Source: Mycobacterium deserti
Lineage (GTDB): Bacteria; Actinomycetota; Actinomycetes; Mycobacteriales; Mycobacteriaceae
Assembly (NCBI RefSeq): GCF_025345615.1
Contig: NZ_JAODWD010000008.1
Location: forward strand, 50,618 to 114,617
Direction of reading: 5' to 3'
DNA: 64,000 nt
Shown piece by piece: positions 1-8,690 of this stretch. The notes beneath the pieces were generated by a model, which worked only from the letters and a program-made list of their open reading frames with translations, searched no databases and was not told where the DNA came from. The first letter of the stretch is position 1; the number at the start of each line of letters is the position of its first letter. The translations under genes were made by a program, and so were the position numbers.

Positions 1-466
1 GCCCGGCGGGCACACAGCGTCGCGACGTGAGGTACATCGGGACGTTGACGCCCTGCGCCTGATGCGCGAGCGGCAGGCCGGCCGCGGCGAGCGCCCACTC
101 GAAGGTGAACGAGCAGCCGAGCAGGAATCCGACGAGGTCCTCACGCCAGTAGCGCGTCACGTCGGTCGGTTCGTCGACGAGTTCGCCGTCGCGAAAGACA
201 CGGTAACGCGGGAGGTCGGTCCGCAGATCGGCATCGGCAGCGAGCGCGACCGGATGCGGTGACCCGATGTCGGTCACTTCGAGAAGCGGGCAGGATCTCG
301 GGTTGCGCACGCAGAACCGCAGGAAGTCCAGCGCCTCATCGGCGGCCAGCACGACGAGGTTGGCCTGCGCGAAGCCGGGGGCGAGCCCGCTCGTCGGACC
401 GGCATGCCGACCGGCCCGGATTCGGGTTCGTGCCGCGACCGCCGACTCCGCGGTACCCAAAGCCAT
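1..466 (-). CDS. DUF1445 / YcsI-type putative hydro-lyase, 3' end outside window
   Basis: The reverse strand reads from an ATG at 466 to the window edge without a stop, giving about 155 residues. The N-terminal part carries the family hallmark: an IRxG segment, then GPTSGLAPG near residues 29-37, QANLVVL, then FCVRNPRSCPLLEV. This pattern is typical of the DUF1445 family (UPF0317, related to D-glutamate cyclase), whose members are annotated as putative hydro-lyases. The full protein is usually about 260-270 residues, so roughly 110 are missing beyond position 1. It is divergent from the SDR at 490, and only 23 bases separate the two starts. Family membership is clear; the substrate is not known. 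Confidence 0.85.
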   Translation of the reverse strand, partial: MALGTAESAVAARTRIRAGRHAGPTSGLAPGFAQANLVVLAADEALDFLRFCVRNPRSCPLLEVTDIGSPHPVALAADADLRTDLPRYRVFRDGELVDEPTDVTRYWREDLVGFLLGCSFTFEWALAAAGLPLAHQAQGVNVPMYLTSRRCVPAG

Positions 467-489
467 ACTCCTGCATTCCCCGTTGCGCT

Positions 490-1263
490 ATGCAAGTAAC
501 TCGGGACCTGACGAATGAGGTGGATGTGAGCGGTGTGGTGGTGACCGGAGCGGCGTCGGGGATCGGCAGGGCCAGCGCCGAGGCGCTGGTGGCCGATGGC
601 CGAAGGGTGGCGTTGTGGGACATCTCGCCGGAGGTGGGCGCCGTCGCGGACGGTCTCGGCATGCCGGCTGCGGTGGTGGACGTCTGCGATACCGAGGCCA
701 TGCGGGCCGCCGTCGAGGCGGCCGACGCCGCGCTGAGTGGTATCGACGGGCTGGTGCACGCCGCGGGGCGGGTGTTGCCCGAACCCGTGGGCGCATTCAC
801 CGAGGCGTCGTGGGACGCAGTGCTCGACGTCAACCTGCGCGCGCAAGCGCTGTTGGTTCAGCTGCTGCTGCCGTATCTGGAACGGAGTGCGGAAGCGGGT
901 GCGGGCCCGGCGATCGTCGGGATCGCCAGCATCGAGGGTCTGGCCGCCAATCCCTACATTCCCGCGTACTGCGCGTCCAAGGCGGGCGTGCTGGGGATGA
1001 CCCGGTCGATGGCGGCGCAACTGGGGCCGTTGGGCATTCGCATCAACGCGGTGTGTCCCGGCTTCATTCAGACGCCGATGCTGCAGATGGCACTGGACAT
1101 CGACGAGGTTCGCACCGGCTTCGAGCAGGCGGCACCGCTGGGTCGCATCGGACAGCCCGCGGAAGTCGGTGCGGCGGTGGCGTTTCTGATGTCGCCCAAA
1201 GCGTCGTTCGTCACCGGCAGCCACCTCGTGGTCGACGGTGGGGTGACGAGTCGACATGCCTAG
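490..1263 (+). CDS. Short-chain dehydrogenase/reductase (SDR)
   Basis: A classical SDR of about 257 residues. It has the nucleotide-binding glycine motif VTGAASGIG near the N terminus, and an active-site Ser in GIASIEG followed by YCASK, so the catalytic Ser-Tyr-Lys set is present. The C terminus ends with the common VDGG motif. The start is uncertain: ATG 490 gives a short leader, while GTG 526 sits behind a purine-rich GAGGTGG and begins directly at the Rossmann fold, which suits the family better. Its TAG stop overlaps by two bases the stop of the convergent cyclase gene. It is likely an NAD(P)-dependent alcohol or 3-hydroxyacyl dehydrogenase; the substrate cannot be read from the sequence. 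Confidence 0.85.
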   Translation: MQVTRDLTNEVDVSGVVVTGAASGIGRASAEALVADGRRVALWDISPEVGAVADGLGMPAAVVDVCDTEAMRAAVEAADAALSGIDGLVHAAGRVLPEPVGAFTEASWDAVLDVNLRAQALLVQLLLPYLERSAEAGAGPAIVGIASIEGLAANPYIPAYCASKAGVLGMTRSMAAQLGPLGIRINAVCPGFIQTPMLQMALDIDEVRTGFEQAAPLGRIGQPAEVGAAVAFLMSPKASFVTGSHLVVDGGVTSRHA

Positions 1264-2717
1264 CCGACAGGCGTCGACATCCGCGTCGACTCCGACCTGC
1301 CGCGTAGCACCTCCGCGCCGCGCGCCGTCCACCGCAGGCGCTCGGTCTCGTCCGCGCGGCCGATAGCGGCATCCGAGCACAGCACCCTGCTCTCGAAACC
1401 CTTGGCGCGGTCGGCCAGTCGCGCGGCCTCGTTGACCGCATCGCCGACGACGGTGTACTCGTAGCGGTTCTCCGCACCGATGTTTCCGGCGAAGACGGGG
1501 CCTGCCGAGACGCCGATACCGTAATCGACGGGCAGCCGACGCAATTCGGTGGCGAGCACCCGGGCCGTTGCCAATGCGGCCGAGGCCGGACCGTCGATGC
1601 GCAAGGGCGCGCCGAACACCGCGAGCGCGGCGTCACCCTGGAACTTGTTGATCAGACCGTGGCGTTTGTCGACCTCGTGGACGACGATCCGAAAGAACTC
1701 GTTGAGGATCTCGGCGACCTCGGACGGTTCGTGCACCGCCGTCAGTTGCGTCGAGCCCACCAGGTCGATGAACAGGATCGCGACGTCACGCTCGTCGCCG
1801 GACAGCGACTCGTTCTCCTCGACGGCGCGGCGAACGACCTCTTCGCCGACGTGCCTGCCGAACAGGTCACGAAGGCGCTCACGTTCGCGCAGTCCGGCCA
1901 CCATTCGGTTGAAACCGCTTTGCAGATGGCCGATTTCAGACCATTCGTAGACGTCGAGCGTCCGGTCGATTCGGCCGCGTTCGACATCGGCCATCGCCGC
2001 CACGACCTCACCCACCGGGTCGGAGATGGAGATCGACACCAGGATCATGGCCCGCAGGCCGAGGGCGACCGCGACGAGTGCCAGCACGAGGAGTGCGAGT
2101 TCGATCGGCGTGGATTCCTCGATGATCCAGCCTCGCGACCGCATGACCAGAAGGGAGGCGATGGCGATACCCGGAAGCGCTGTGCACACCGTCCATGCGA
2201 GAAGCAACCTCGCCCGGACCCCCGGGGCGGTCAGCGGCGTGATCTCGCTGAAATCCTTGGTGACACCCGCCAGCATCGGTCGAAGGGTTCGCATGGTGAA
2301 CAGGAAGCCGGTGCACACCGTCGCGATGGCTCCGAACAGCAGAGCCGAGGCGATCACCACCTGCATTTCCGGCTCCGCGCCGAGGTTCAACGGAATCATC
2401 ACCGCAGCGGAAAGAACCCAGGGTGCGGTGGTCAGCGCCGACTGCCTGCGCATCGTCTTCAGCGCGGTTCTGCGCTCGGAATCCGTCGGCTCCCTGCGGT
2501 CGAGCCAACGCAGCGCCGGGGACACGATGCGCACCGCTCCGATCGCGACGGTGACGGTGCCTGCGGCGATCAGGCCCACCGTGGCGACGATGATCGTGCT
2601 TGAGGGGTCACCGCGCCCGGTCAGCGACACAACGAGCGCCGTTACCTCGGTCGTGGTCAGCAGATAGGCGAACGTCAGGCCGGCGGCATAACGGACCAGC
2701 AGGCGACGTGGCCTCAC
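1260..2717 (-). CDS. Membrane-anchored class III adenylate cyclase with HAMP domain
   Basis: This is a 485-residue protein if the GTG at 2717 is the start; an upstream extension would run into the next gene. Residues about 10-228 hold five or six hydrophobic segments, 229-281 a HAMP linker, and 312-450 a class III cyclase domain. The catalytic residues are all present: metal-binding Asp318 (FIDLVGST) and Asp362 (KFQGDAALAVFG), Lys358 and Asp426 for base recognition, and Asn429 and Arg433 in the VGDAVNEAARL motif. This matches the six-helix/HAMP/cyclase layout of mycobacterial Rv1318c-Rv1320c. It should make cAMP at the membrane. The signal it senses is unknown, and nothing links it directly to the neighbouring catabolic genes. 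Confidence 0.92.
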   Translation of the reverse strand: MRPRRLLVRYAAGLTFAYLLTTTEVTALVVSLTGRGDPSSTIIVATVGLIAAGTVTVAIGAVRIVSPALRWLDRREPTDSERRTALKTMRRQSALTTAPWVLSAAVMIPLNLGAEPEMQVVIASALLFGAIATVCTGFLFTMRTLRPMLAGVTKDFSEITPLTAPGVRARLLLAWTVCTALPGIAIASLLVMRSRGWIIEESTPIELALLVLALVAVALGLRAMILVSISISDPVGEVVAAMADVERGRIDRTLDVYEWSEIGHLQSGFNRMVAGLRERERLRDLFGRHVGEEVVRRAVEENESLSGDERDVAILFIDLVGSTQLTAVHEPSEVAEILNEFFRIVVHEVDKRHGLINKFQGDAALAVFGAPLRIDGPASAALATARVLATELRRLPVDYGIGVSAGPVFAGNIGAENRYEYTVVGDAVNEAARLADRAKGFESRVLCSDAAIGRADETERLRWTARGAEVLRGRSESTRMSTPVG

Positions 2718-2730
2718 CCGGCCGAAGGTA

Positions 2731-3045
2731 TCAGTCGCTGGCCGGCAGCGGCTTGGCTTCTTTGAGGGTGAGCGCTGTGGCGCCGACCGACAGCGTCCCC
2801 GCACCGGCCTTGGTGACGAGCACCTCGGCGCCGTTCTCGTCGACGTAGCGCTTGCCCATCACGTTGCCGTCGGAGAACTCGGGGTCAATGGTGAGTTCGG
2901 ACGACTTCGCCGGATCATCCTTGCTGTCCAACGGCACCATCGGCACCCCGCCCGCACGCAGATCGTCGAGGCTCTCGGCGCTGCGCACGACGATCACCTG
3001 GGTATCGCAGACCTGGCTCTGCAGCCGGGTGCCGTTCTTGATCAT
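2731..3045 (-). CDS. Small conserved-looking protein downstream of fadD
   Basis: An ORF of 104 residues with a good ribosome site (AAGGAG five bases before the ATG at 3045). It lies 13 bases after the stop of the acyl-CoA synthetase and is clearly in the same operon. I do not recognise the family. It has one cysteine (residue 13), no membrane segment and no signal peptide. The C-terminal half looks like a small beta-sheet domain (GKRYVDENGAEVLVTKAGAGTL). Its position after a FadD and an HSDL2-type SDR suggests a helper role in the same pathway, but that is inference only. Confidence 0.7.
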   Translation of the reverse strand: MIKNGTRLQSQVCDTQVIVVRSAESLDDLRAGGVPMVPLDSKDDPAKSSELTIDPEFSDGNVMGKRYVDENGAEVLVTKAGAGTLSVGATALTLKEAKPLPASD

Positions 3046-3058
3046 GTTGAGCTCCTTT

Positions 3059-4573
3059 TCATTTCGCGCTCCTCGCGTGCGCGCCGTTCTCGGCTGTCAG
3101 TTCGGCGATCAGCTCGCGGCGTAGCACCTTGCCGGTCGCGTTGGTCGGCAACTCGTCGCGGAACACCACACGATCCGGCGTACGTGATCCGCGCAGCTGC
3201 GCGCGAACATGCTCGCGCAGTTCGTCGGGCTCGGGCTCGGCGCCGTCGGCGGCAACCACCACCGCGACGATGATCTGACCCCACTGCGGATCCTCGGGCC
3301 CGACTACCGCGCAGTCGCGTACCGCAGGGTGTTCGACCAGCACGTCCTCGATCTCGGCAGGCGCGATGTTCTCGCCGCCGCGGATGATGGTGTCGTCGGA
3401 CCGGCCGCCGATGAACAGGTAGCCGTCCTCGTCGAGCATCGCGACGTCCTTGGTGGGGAACCAGCCGTCGGCGTCGAGCACCGATCCGATCTCGGCGTAC
3501 CGGCCGGACACCTGATCGCCGCGGACGAACAACTCGCCGGTTTCGCCGGGCCCGAGCACCGTTCCGTCCTCGCCGCGGATCTGCACTTCGATTCCCGGCA
3601 CCGGCTTGCCGACCGAACCGAGCCGGCGAAGGCCTGCGTCGTCGGTAGCGCTCAACGCGGCCCGATGGTCGTCGGGGGTCAGTACCGCAATCGTCGAGCT
3701 GGTCTCTGTGAGTCCATAGGCGTTGACGAAACCGACCTCTGGCAACAGCGCAAGTGCCTTGCGTACGAGCGGAAGTGGGACCTTGGACCCGCCGTATGCG
3801 AGAGTGCGCAGGGTGGGCAGCGAGACCGCGTCGGACTCCAGTGCCGTCACGATGCGGTCGAGCATCGTCGGCACGACGGTCGCCGACGTGACACCCTCGT
3901 CGCGCACCAGCCGAACCCACTCCGCCGCGTCGAACTGCGGCAGATACACCATCTTTCGGCCGGCGTACAGATTCGACAGCGCCGCGCTGACCCCCGCGAT
4001 GTGGTACGGCGGCACGCAGATCAGCGCCGCGTCACCGGGCTCGGCGGAGTCGAACTCGACCGTTCCGGTGATGTAGCTGGTCAGGTTGTTGTGTGTCAGC
4101 TCAACTGCTTTGGGCCGCGACGTGGTCCCCGAGGTGAACAACACCACGCCGACGTCTTCGGGGTCGGGGAACTCGGCAACAGGTTCGGCGGTGCGGGCAG
4201 CGGCCAGGAACTCGTCGGAACTGATGACCTTCTTGCCCGTACCCTCGACGACATCGCGGTAGTCGGCGTCGGCCACCACCAACGGCTGGGGCAGGCGGTC
4301 GATGAGTTCGCGCAAGCCGTCACCGCTCAACCGGTAGTTCAGCGGGGTGACCGGTATGCCGGCCTTGGCCGCGGAGAACAGCAAAAGAGGCAGCATGGCG
4401 CCGCCGAGCCCGACATAGACGACGTGTGATGCGCCTGTGGACGCGACAACTCCGGCGCCTCCGTCAGCGAGGCTGCTCAGTTCGGTTGTGGTCAGCCGCA
4501 TCTCGCCGGACACCAGCGCGGTCCGGTCCGGATTGCTCGAGACGGCCATCTCGAGCAGCAATGAGATGCTCAT
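3059..4573 (-). CDS. Acyl-CoA synthetase, AMP-forming (FadD family)
   Basis: A 504-residue adenylate-forming enzyme that should activate a carboxylic acid to its CoA thioester through an acyl-AMP. The P-loop-like A3 motif is FTSGTTSRPKAVELTH near residue 146. A5 is NAYGLTETSS, A7/A8 includes GWFPTKDVAMLDEDGYLFIGGRSDD, and the catalytic Lys lies in TNATGKVLRREL near the C terminus. Length is normal for a FadD or 4-coumarate ligase type. It overlaps the upstream SDR by four bases (ATGA), so the two are translationally coupled, and the small protein at 2731 follows it. The acid is unknown; the lack of an N-terminal extension argues against a fatty acyl-AMP ligase. Confidence 0.92.
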   Translation of the reverse strand: MSISLLLEMAVSSNPDRTALVSGEMRLTTTELSSLADGGAGVVASTGASHVVYVGLGGAMLPLLLFSAAKAGIPVTPLNYRLSGDGLRELIDRLPQPLVVADADYRDVVEGTGKKVISSDEFLAAARTAEPVAEFPDPEDVGVVLFTSGTTSRPKAVELTHNNLTSYITGTVEFDSAEPGDAALICVPPYHIAGVSAALSNLYAGRKMVYLPQFDAAEWVRLVRDEGVTSATVVPTMLDRIVTALESDAVSLPTLRTLAYGGSKVPLPLVRKALALLPEVGFVNAYGLTETSSTIAVLTPDDHRAALSATDDAGLRRLGSVGKPVPGIEVQIRGEDGTVLGPGETGELFVRGDQVSGRYAEIGSVLDADGWFPTKDVAMLDEDGYLFIGGRSDDTIIRGGENIAPAEIEDVLVEHPAVRDCAVVGPEDPQWGQIIVAVVVAADGAEPEPDELREHVRAQLRGSRTPDRVVFRDELPTNATGKVLRRELIAELTAENGAHARSAK

Positions 4574-5391
4574 GATTTGTCGACGAAGATATCAAGGATT
4601 GGGCTGTCGCCACCGCCATAGCGCGTCAGGTCGGTCATACCGGCCTCGGCGAGCACCGCGGAGTCGATGTAGCACTGGCCGTTGACCTCGCCCGCTCGCC
4701 GGGACAGGATCTCGATCGCGGCGTCGGCCATGATCTCGGGGCTGCGCGACGAAGACATCAGTGTTCCCTCGGCCAGGTTGGCCACCGCCGAGGTCGCGAC
4801 GTAGGTCTCGGGCCACAAGCAAGAGAAACCGATGCCTGCGTCGGCATATTCGGCGGCCCACCCGAGCGACAACAGCGTCATGCCGTACTTCGACAGGGTG
4901 TAGGTCGGGTGTGCGCCCAACCAGTGCGGGCTCATGTTCAGGGGCGGCGCGAGCGTGATCACTGCGGCGTTGGGGGATTTGCGCAGGTAGGGCAGCGCCG
5001 CCTTGGTCAGCAGGAATGTGCCCCGGACATTGATGTCCATCATCAGATCGAACTTCTTGGCCGACAACTGCTCGGTGGGTTCGGTCGCGATGGCGCTGGC
5101 GTTGTTGATGACGACGTCAACGCCGCCGAAGTGCTCGACGGCGGTGTCGACCGCGCGCTGCACGTCCTCTTCCTTGCGCACATCGCCGACGACCGCCACG
5201 CCCTTGCCGCCGGCCGCCTCGACATCGGCGACGGCCGTGTGGACCGTCCCGGGGAGTGTGGGGTGGGGTTCGGCCGTCTTGGCCAGCAGTACGACGTTCG
5301 CGCCGCGCCTGGCCGCGCCGAGCGCGATCGCCAGTCCGATGCCGCGGCTGCCGCCGGAGACCACGAGTGTGCGGTCGGTGAACGGGGACAT
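4570..5391 (-). CDS. SDR of the HSDL2 / citronellol-dehydrogenase-like group
   Basis: A 273-residue SDR with GGSRGIG at the N terminus and the insert TAEPHPTLPGTVHTA that marks the group containing human HSDL2 and bacterial AtuB-like enzymes of acyclic terpenoid breakdown. The Tyr-Lys pair is in YTLSK. The usual active-site Ser position reads TLAPPLN, as in other members of this group. It is the first gene of the minus-strand operon SDR-fadD-small protein. It is divergent from the mutase operon at 5594, and the 200-base region between them holds two copies of a 20-base repeat. A role in oxidising a branched alcohol or hydroxyacyl-CoA is plausible. Confidence 0.87.
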   Translation of the reverse strand: MSPFTDRTLVVSGGSRGIGLAIALGAARRGANVVLLAKTAEPHPTLPGTVHTAVADVEAAGGKGVAVVGDVRKEEDVQRAVDTAVEHFGGVDVVINNASAIATEPTEQLSAKKFDLMMDINVRGTFLLTKAALPYLRKSPNAAVITLAPPLNMSPHWLGAHPTYTLSKYGMTLLSLGWAAEYADAGIGFSCLWPETYVATSAVANLAEGTLMSSSRSPEIMADAAIEILSRRAGEVNGQCYIDSAVLAEAGMTDLTRYGGGDSPILDIFVDKS

Positions 5392-5442
5392 GGGCCTCCT
5401 CGGACGGGCAGTCCTGATGATGCTACCGATGATGCTCCGGAA

Positions 5443-5571
5443 GCGGTATTGGCATTCTCATTCTAAGCGAATCCCATAATCGCTGTGTACGGGACCTTCG
5501 GCCGCTTACCGCCGGTGACGACAGGTCCTTCTGACTGCACGTTTGCGCACTGCGGTATTGGCATTCTCATT
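5443..5571. promoter_or_regulatory. Divergent promoter with two identical 20-bp repeats
   Basis: The 202-base gap between the SDR and the mutase holds two exact direct copies of a 20-base sequence, at 5443-5462 and 5552-5571, each containing GGTATT-GGC-ATTCTCATT. The second copy ends 22 bases before the mutase ATG at 5594. The right half, ATTCTCAT, is the half-site of the palindrome found in several other promoters of this window. The two copies may serve the two divergent genes separately. A repressor binding site is the simplest reading. Confidence 0.65.
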
Positions 5572-5593
5572 TTTTGCAAGTACGTTATCCGTG

Positions 5594-7170
5594 ATGACCG
5601 ACCCAGTCCAGACTCCGTCCGGCCTGCCGCTCGAGCCCGTCTACGGACCGGCGGACCGGGAAAGCGACCCGCCAGCGCCGGGTGCGTATCCATTCACGCG
5701 TGGCAACTTCGCGAGTGGCTATCGCGGCAAGCTGTGGACGTTTCGCCAGTACTCGGGTTTCGGCACCGCCGAGGAGTCCAATCGCCGCTACCGCTACCTG
5801 CTGGATCAGGGCGGTACCGGCCTCTCGGTGGCGCTCGACCTGCCCACCCAGTGCGGTTACGACTCCGATGACCCCGAGTACGGCGAGGAGGTCGGCCGGG
5901 TCGGAGTCGCGGTGGACACGCTGGCCGACGCCGAGATCCTGTTCGACGGCATCCCGCTGGACAAGATCAGCACGAGCTTCACCATCAACGGCACCGCTGC
6001 CATCCTGCTGGCCTTCTACGTGGCCGCCGCAGAGAAGAAGGGCGTGCCTCGCGAGAAGCTCACCGGCACCATTCAGAACGACATCCTCAAGGAATACGCG
6101 TCGCGCGGCACGTGGATCTGGCCGCCGGAGCCCTCGCTGCGTTTGATCGCCGACACCATCGAGTTCTGCGCCGCCGAGGTGCCGCGGTTCAACGCGATCT
6201 CGGTGGCCGGCGCACACTTCCGTGACGCCGGCGCCAATGCCGTGCAGGAGATGGCGTTCACGCTCGCCGACGGCGTCACCTACTGCGACACCGTTGTCGA
6301 GCGCGGCCGGATGACCATCGACAAGTTCGCACCGCAGATCTCGTTCTTCTTCTACACCCACGGCGACTTCTTCGAGGAGATCGCCAAGTACCGGGCCGGC
6401 AGGCGGCGGTGGGCGACCATCGTGCGCGAGCGCTACGGCGCCACCAGCGACAAGGCGTCGATGTTCCGGTTCGGCTGCGTGTCGGGAGGCGCTTCGCTGT
6501 ATGCGCCTCAGGCGCAGAACAACCTGGTGCGCGTCGCGTACGAGTCGCTGGCGTCGGTCCTCGGCGGCGTCCAGTCGATGTTCACCGCCGCGTGGGACGA
6601 ACCGTTCGCGCTGCCCAGTGAGGAGTCGGCGACGCTGGCGCTGCGCACCCAGCAGATCCTGGCGTACGAAACCGGCGTCGCGAAGGTCGCCGATCCACTC
6701 GGCGGATCGTATTTCGTCGAGGCGCTCACCGACGCGACCGAAGAGAAGATCATCGAGATCATGCACGATCTCGAAGAGCACGGCGGCATGGTGCGCTGCA
6801 TCGAGGATGGATACCTGCAAGGGCTGATCGCCGACGAGGCGTACAAGATTCATCAGGAGATCGAATCGGGGGAGCGTCCGGTCGTCGGTGTGAACAAGTT
6901 CGTCGTCGACGAGCCACCGCCGGAGATATCGACATATGAACTGGACGCCGAAGGACGCGATCTGCAGCTCAAGCGACTGTCCAAGGTCAAGGCTGAGCGC
7001 GACCCGGCCGCTGTCACGGATGCGTTGGCTGCGCTGTCGCGCGCCGCGGAAGGTGACGACAACCTGATGCATAAACTGGTCGACTGCGCCAACGCGTACT
7101 GCACTGTGGGTGAGATGGTCTCGGCGCTCAAAGCGGTATGGGGCGAGTTCCAGCAACCGGTGGTGTTCTG

Positions 7171-7171
<1 letters not shown>
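5594..7171 (+). CDS. Coenzyme-B12 acyl-CoA mutase, large (catalytic) subunit, unusual active site
   Basis: A 525-residue TIM-barrel subunit of the methylmalonyl-/isobutyryl-CoA mutase family, which moves a carbon group between neighbouring carbons of an acyl-CoA by a radical mechanism. Typical segments are FRQYSGFGTAEESN, GLSVALDLPTQCGYDSD, TIQNDILKEY and DPLGGSYFVE. Compared from memory with P. shermanii MCM, Tyr53 and Arg171 match MCM Tyr89 and Arg207, and His208 matches His244. Tyr243 is replaced by Ala207, Arg283 by Gln248, His328 by Gly294 and Gln330 by Val296. It has no B12 domain of its own; that is the next gene, overlapping by one base. The ATG follows the repeat-bearing promoter. 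The substrate is therefore probably not methylmalonyl-CoA, and may be bulkier. Confidence 0.9.
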
Positions 7172-7569
<398 letters not shown>

Positions 7570-7583
7570 CCGCGGTGCCGCCC

Positions 7584-7641
7584 CCGAACGTGCGCTCAGC
7601 GCGGGTTTCGGCCGCACTTTTCGCAGTGGACGCACATTCGG
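7584..7641. repeat. Imperfect hairpin repeat between mutB-like gene and LLM gene
   Basis: The ends CCGAACGTGCG (7584-7594) and CGCACATTCGG (7631-7641) are reverse complements with one mismatch, and further pairing continues inward (GCGCTC and GTGGACGC, GCGG and CCGC). The element fills most of the only sizeable gap of the operon. It has no T-run, so it is not a classical intrinsic terminator. I believe similar sequences are scattered between genes in other mycobacteria, but I could not check this. It may shape mRNA processing or stability. Confidence 0.55.
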
Positions 7642-7669
7642 CGACAACCCGCCGGGCGGAGGGAATGAC

Positions 7670-8626
7670 ATGAGACTCGGCGTGATGATCGGGGCCGAGC
7701 GGGGCGACATGACCCGCAAGATCAGCAAGCTCGTGTCGGATATCGAGTGGGCCGAGTCCGCGGGGATGGACACCGCGTGGATGCCGCAGGTGCCCAACGA
7801 CTTCGACTGCCTGACGATGGTCTCGCTGATGGCCGCGCACACATCCAGGATCGAACTCGGCACCGCGGTGATCCCGCTGCAGGCACAGCACCCAATTGCG
7901 CTTGCGCGACAAGCGCTTTCGGTACACGCGATGGCCGGTGGGCGGCTCGCGCTCGGCGTCGGTCCCTCGCACCATTGGATCGTGCGGGACATGCTCGGCA
8001 TCCCGTACGAGAAGCCGGCCGCCTACACCCGCGACTACCTCGAGGTGTTGAACGCCGCTCTTGCCGGTCCCGGCGATATCGATGTGGAGAACGATTCGTT
8101 CACGGTGCACAACCCGACCGTGCTCGGCGCCGAGAAGCCGCTGCCGGTGCTGGTGGCCGCGTTGGGTCCGGTGATGCTGCAGATCGCGGGTGAGCGGGCC
8201 GACGGCACCGTGCTGTGGATGGCCGACGAGAAAGCCATCGGTGAGCACATCGCGCCCAAGATCAACAAGGCCGCCGCCGAAGCCGGTAGGCCGGCGCCGC
8301 GCATCGTCGCCGGTATTCCCGTGTGCCTCTGCGCGAATTCGGAGATCGACGCGGCCAAGGATCGGGCCAATCGCATTCTCGCGGAGGCGGAGACATCGCC
8401 GAACTACCAGCGGCTGCTGGACCGCGGTGATGCGCGCAACGTCGGCGATCTGTGCGCCGCGGGCGACATGGAACAGATCCTGCGTCGATTCCAGATGTTC
8501 GCCGACGCGGGTGTGACGGACCTGTCGGTACGGCTGCTGCCGATCGGCGAGAACCGCGACGAACTCGTGGCATCCAAATACCGCACGCGTGAGGTGATCG
8601 CGGAGTTGGGGAAGCGCCTGCGATGA
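7670..8626 (+). CDS. LLM-class (F420- or FMN-dependent) oxidoreductase
   Basis: A 318-residue luciferase-like TIM-barrel protein. Its typical opening is MRLGVMIG, followed by WAESAGMDTAWMPQ, an ELGTAVIPLQAQHP segment, and RLALGVGPSHHWIV. In mycobacteria this class mostly uses reduced F420, but FMN-dependent monooxygenases share the fold. The ribosome site GGAGGG precedes the ATG at 7670. It sits between the mutase and a CoA-transferase, so it probably reduces or oxidises an intermediate of that pathway, for example an enoyl- or oxo-acyl group. The exact reaction cannot be told from the sequence. Confidence 0.85.
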   Translation: MRLGVMIGAERGDMTRKISKLVSDIEWAESAGMDTAWMPQVPNDFDCLTMVSLMAAHTSRIELGTAVIPLQAQHPIALARQALSVHAMAGGRLALGVGPSHHWIVRDMLGIPYEKPAAYTRDYLEVLNAALAGPGDIDVENDSFTVHNPTVLGAEKPLPVLVAALGPVMLQIAGERADGTVLWMADEKAIGEHIAPKINKAAAEAGRPAPRIVAGIPVCLCANSEIDAAKDRANRILAEAETSPNYQRLLDRGDARNVGDLCAAGDMEQILRRFQMFADAGVTDLSVRLLPIGENRDELVASKYRTREVIAELGKRLR

Positions 8627-8690
8627 GCGCTTGCGCCGCGATGAGCCTCTCGGGCGAAGAGCAGGCCATGAAGAGCCAGAACGCACAGCG
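8624..8690 (+). repeat. Intercistronic repeat copy A (starts at stop codon)
   Basis: From the TGA of the LLM gene, the 64-base spacer begins TGAGCGCTTGCGCCGCGA and continues to GGCGAAGAGCAGG. It aligns well with the spacer at 13444 (TGAGCGCCGGCGCGGCGA) and more weakly with 40610. Like mycobacterial MIRU elements, it begins inside a stop codon and lies between co-directional genes. It also supplies purine-rich stretches before the next start. Confidence 0.5.
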
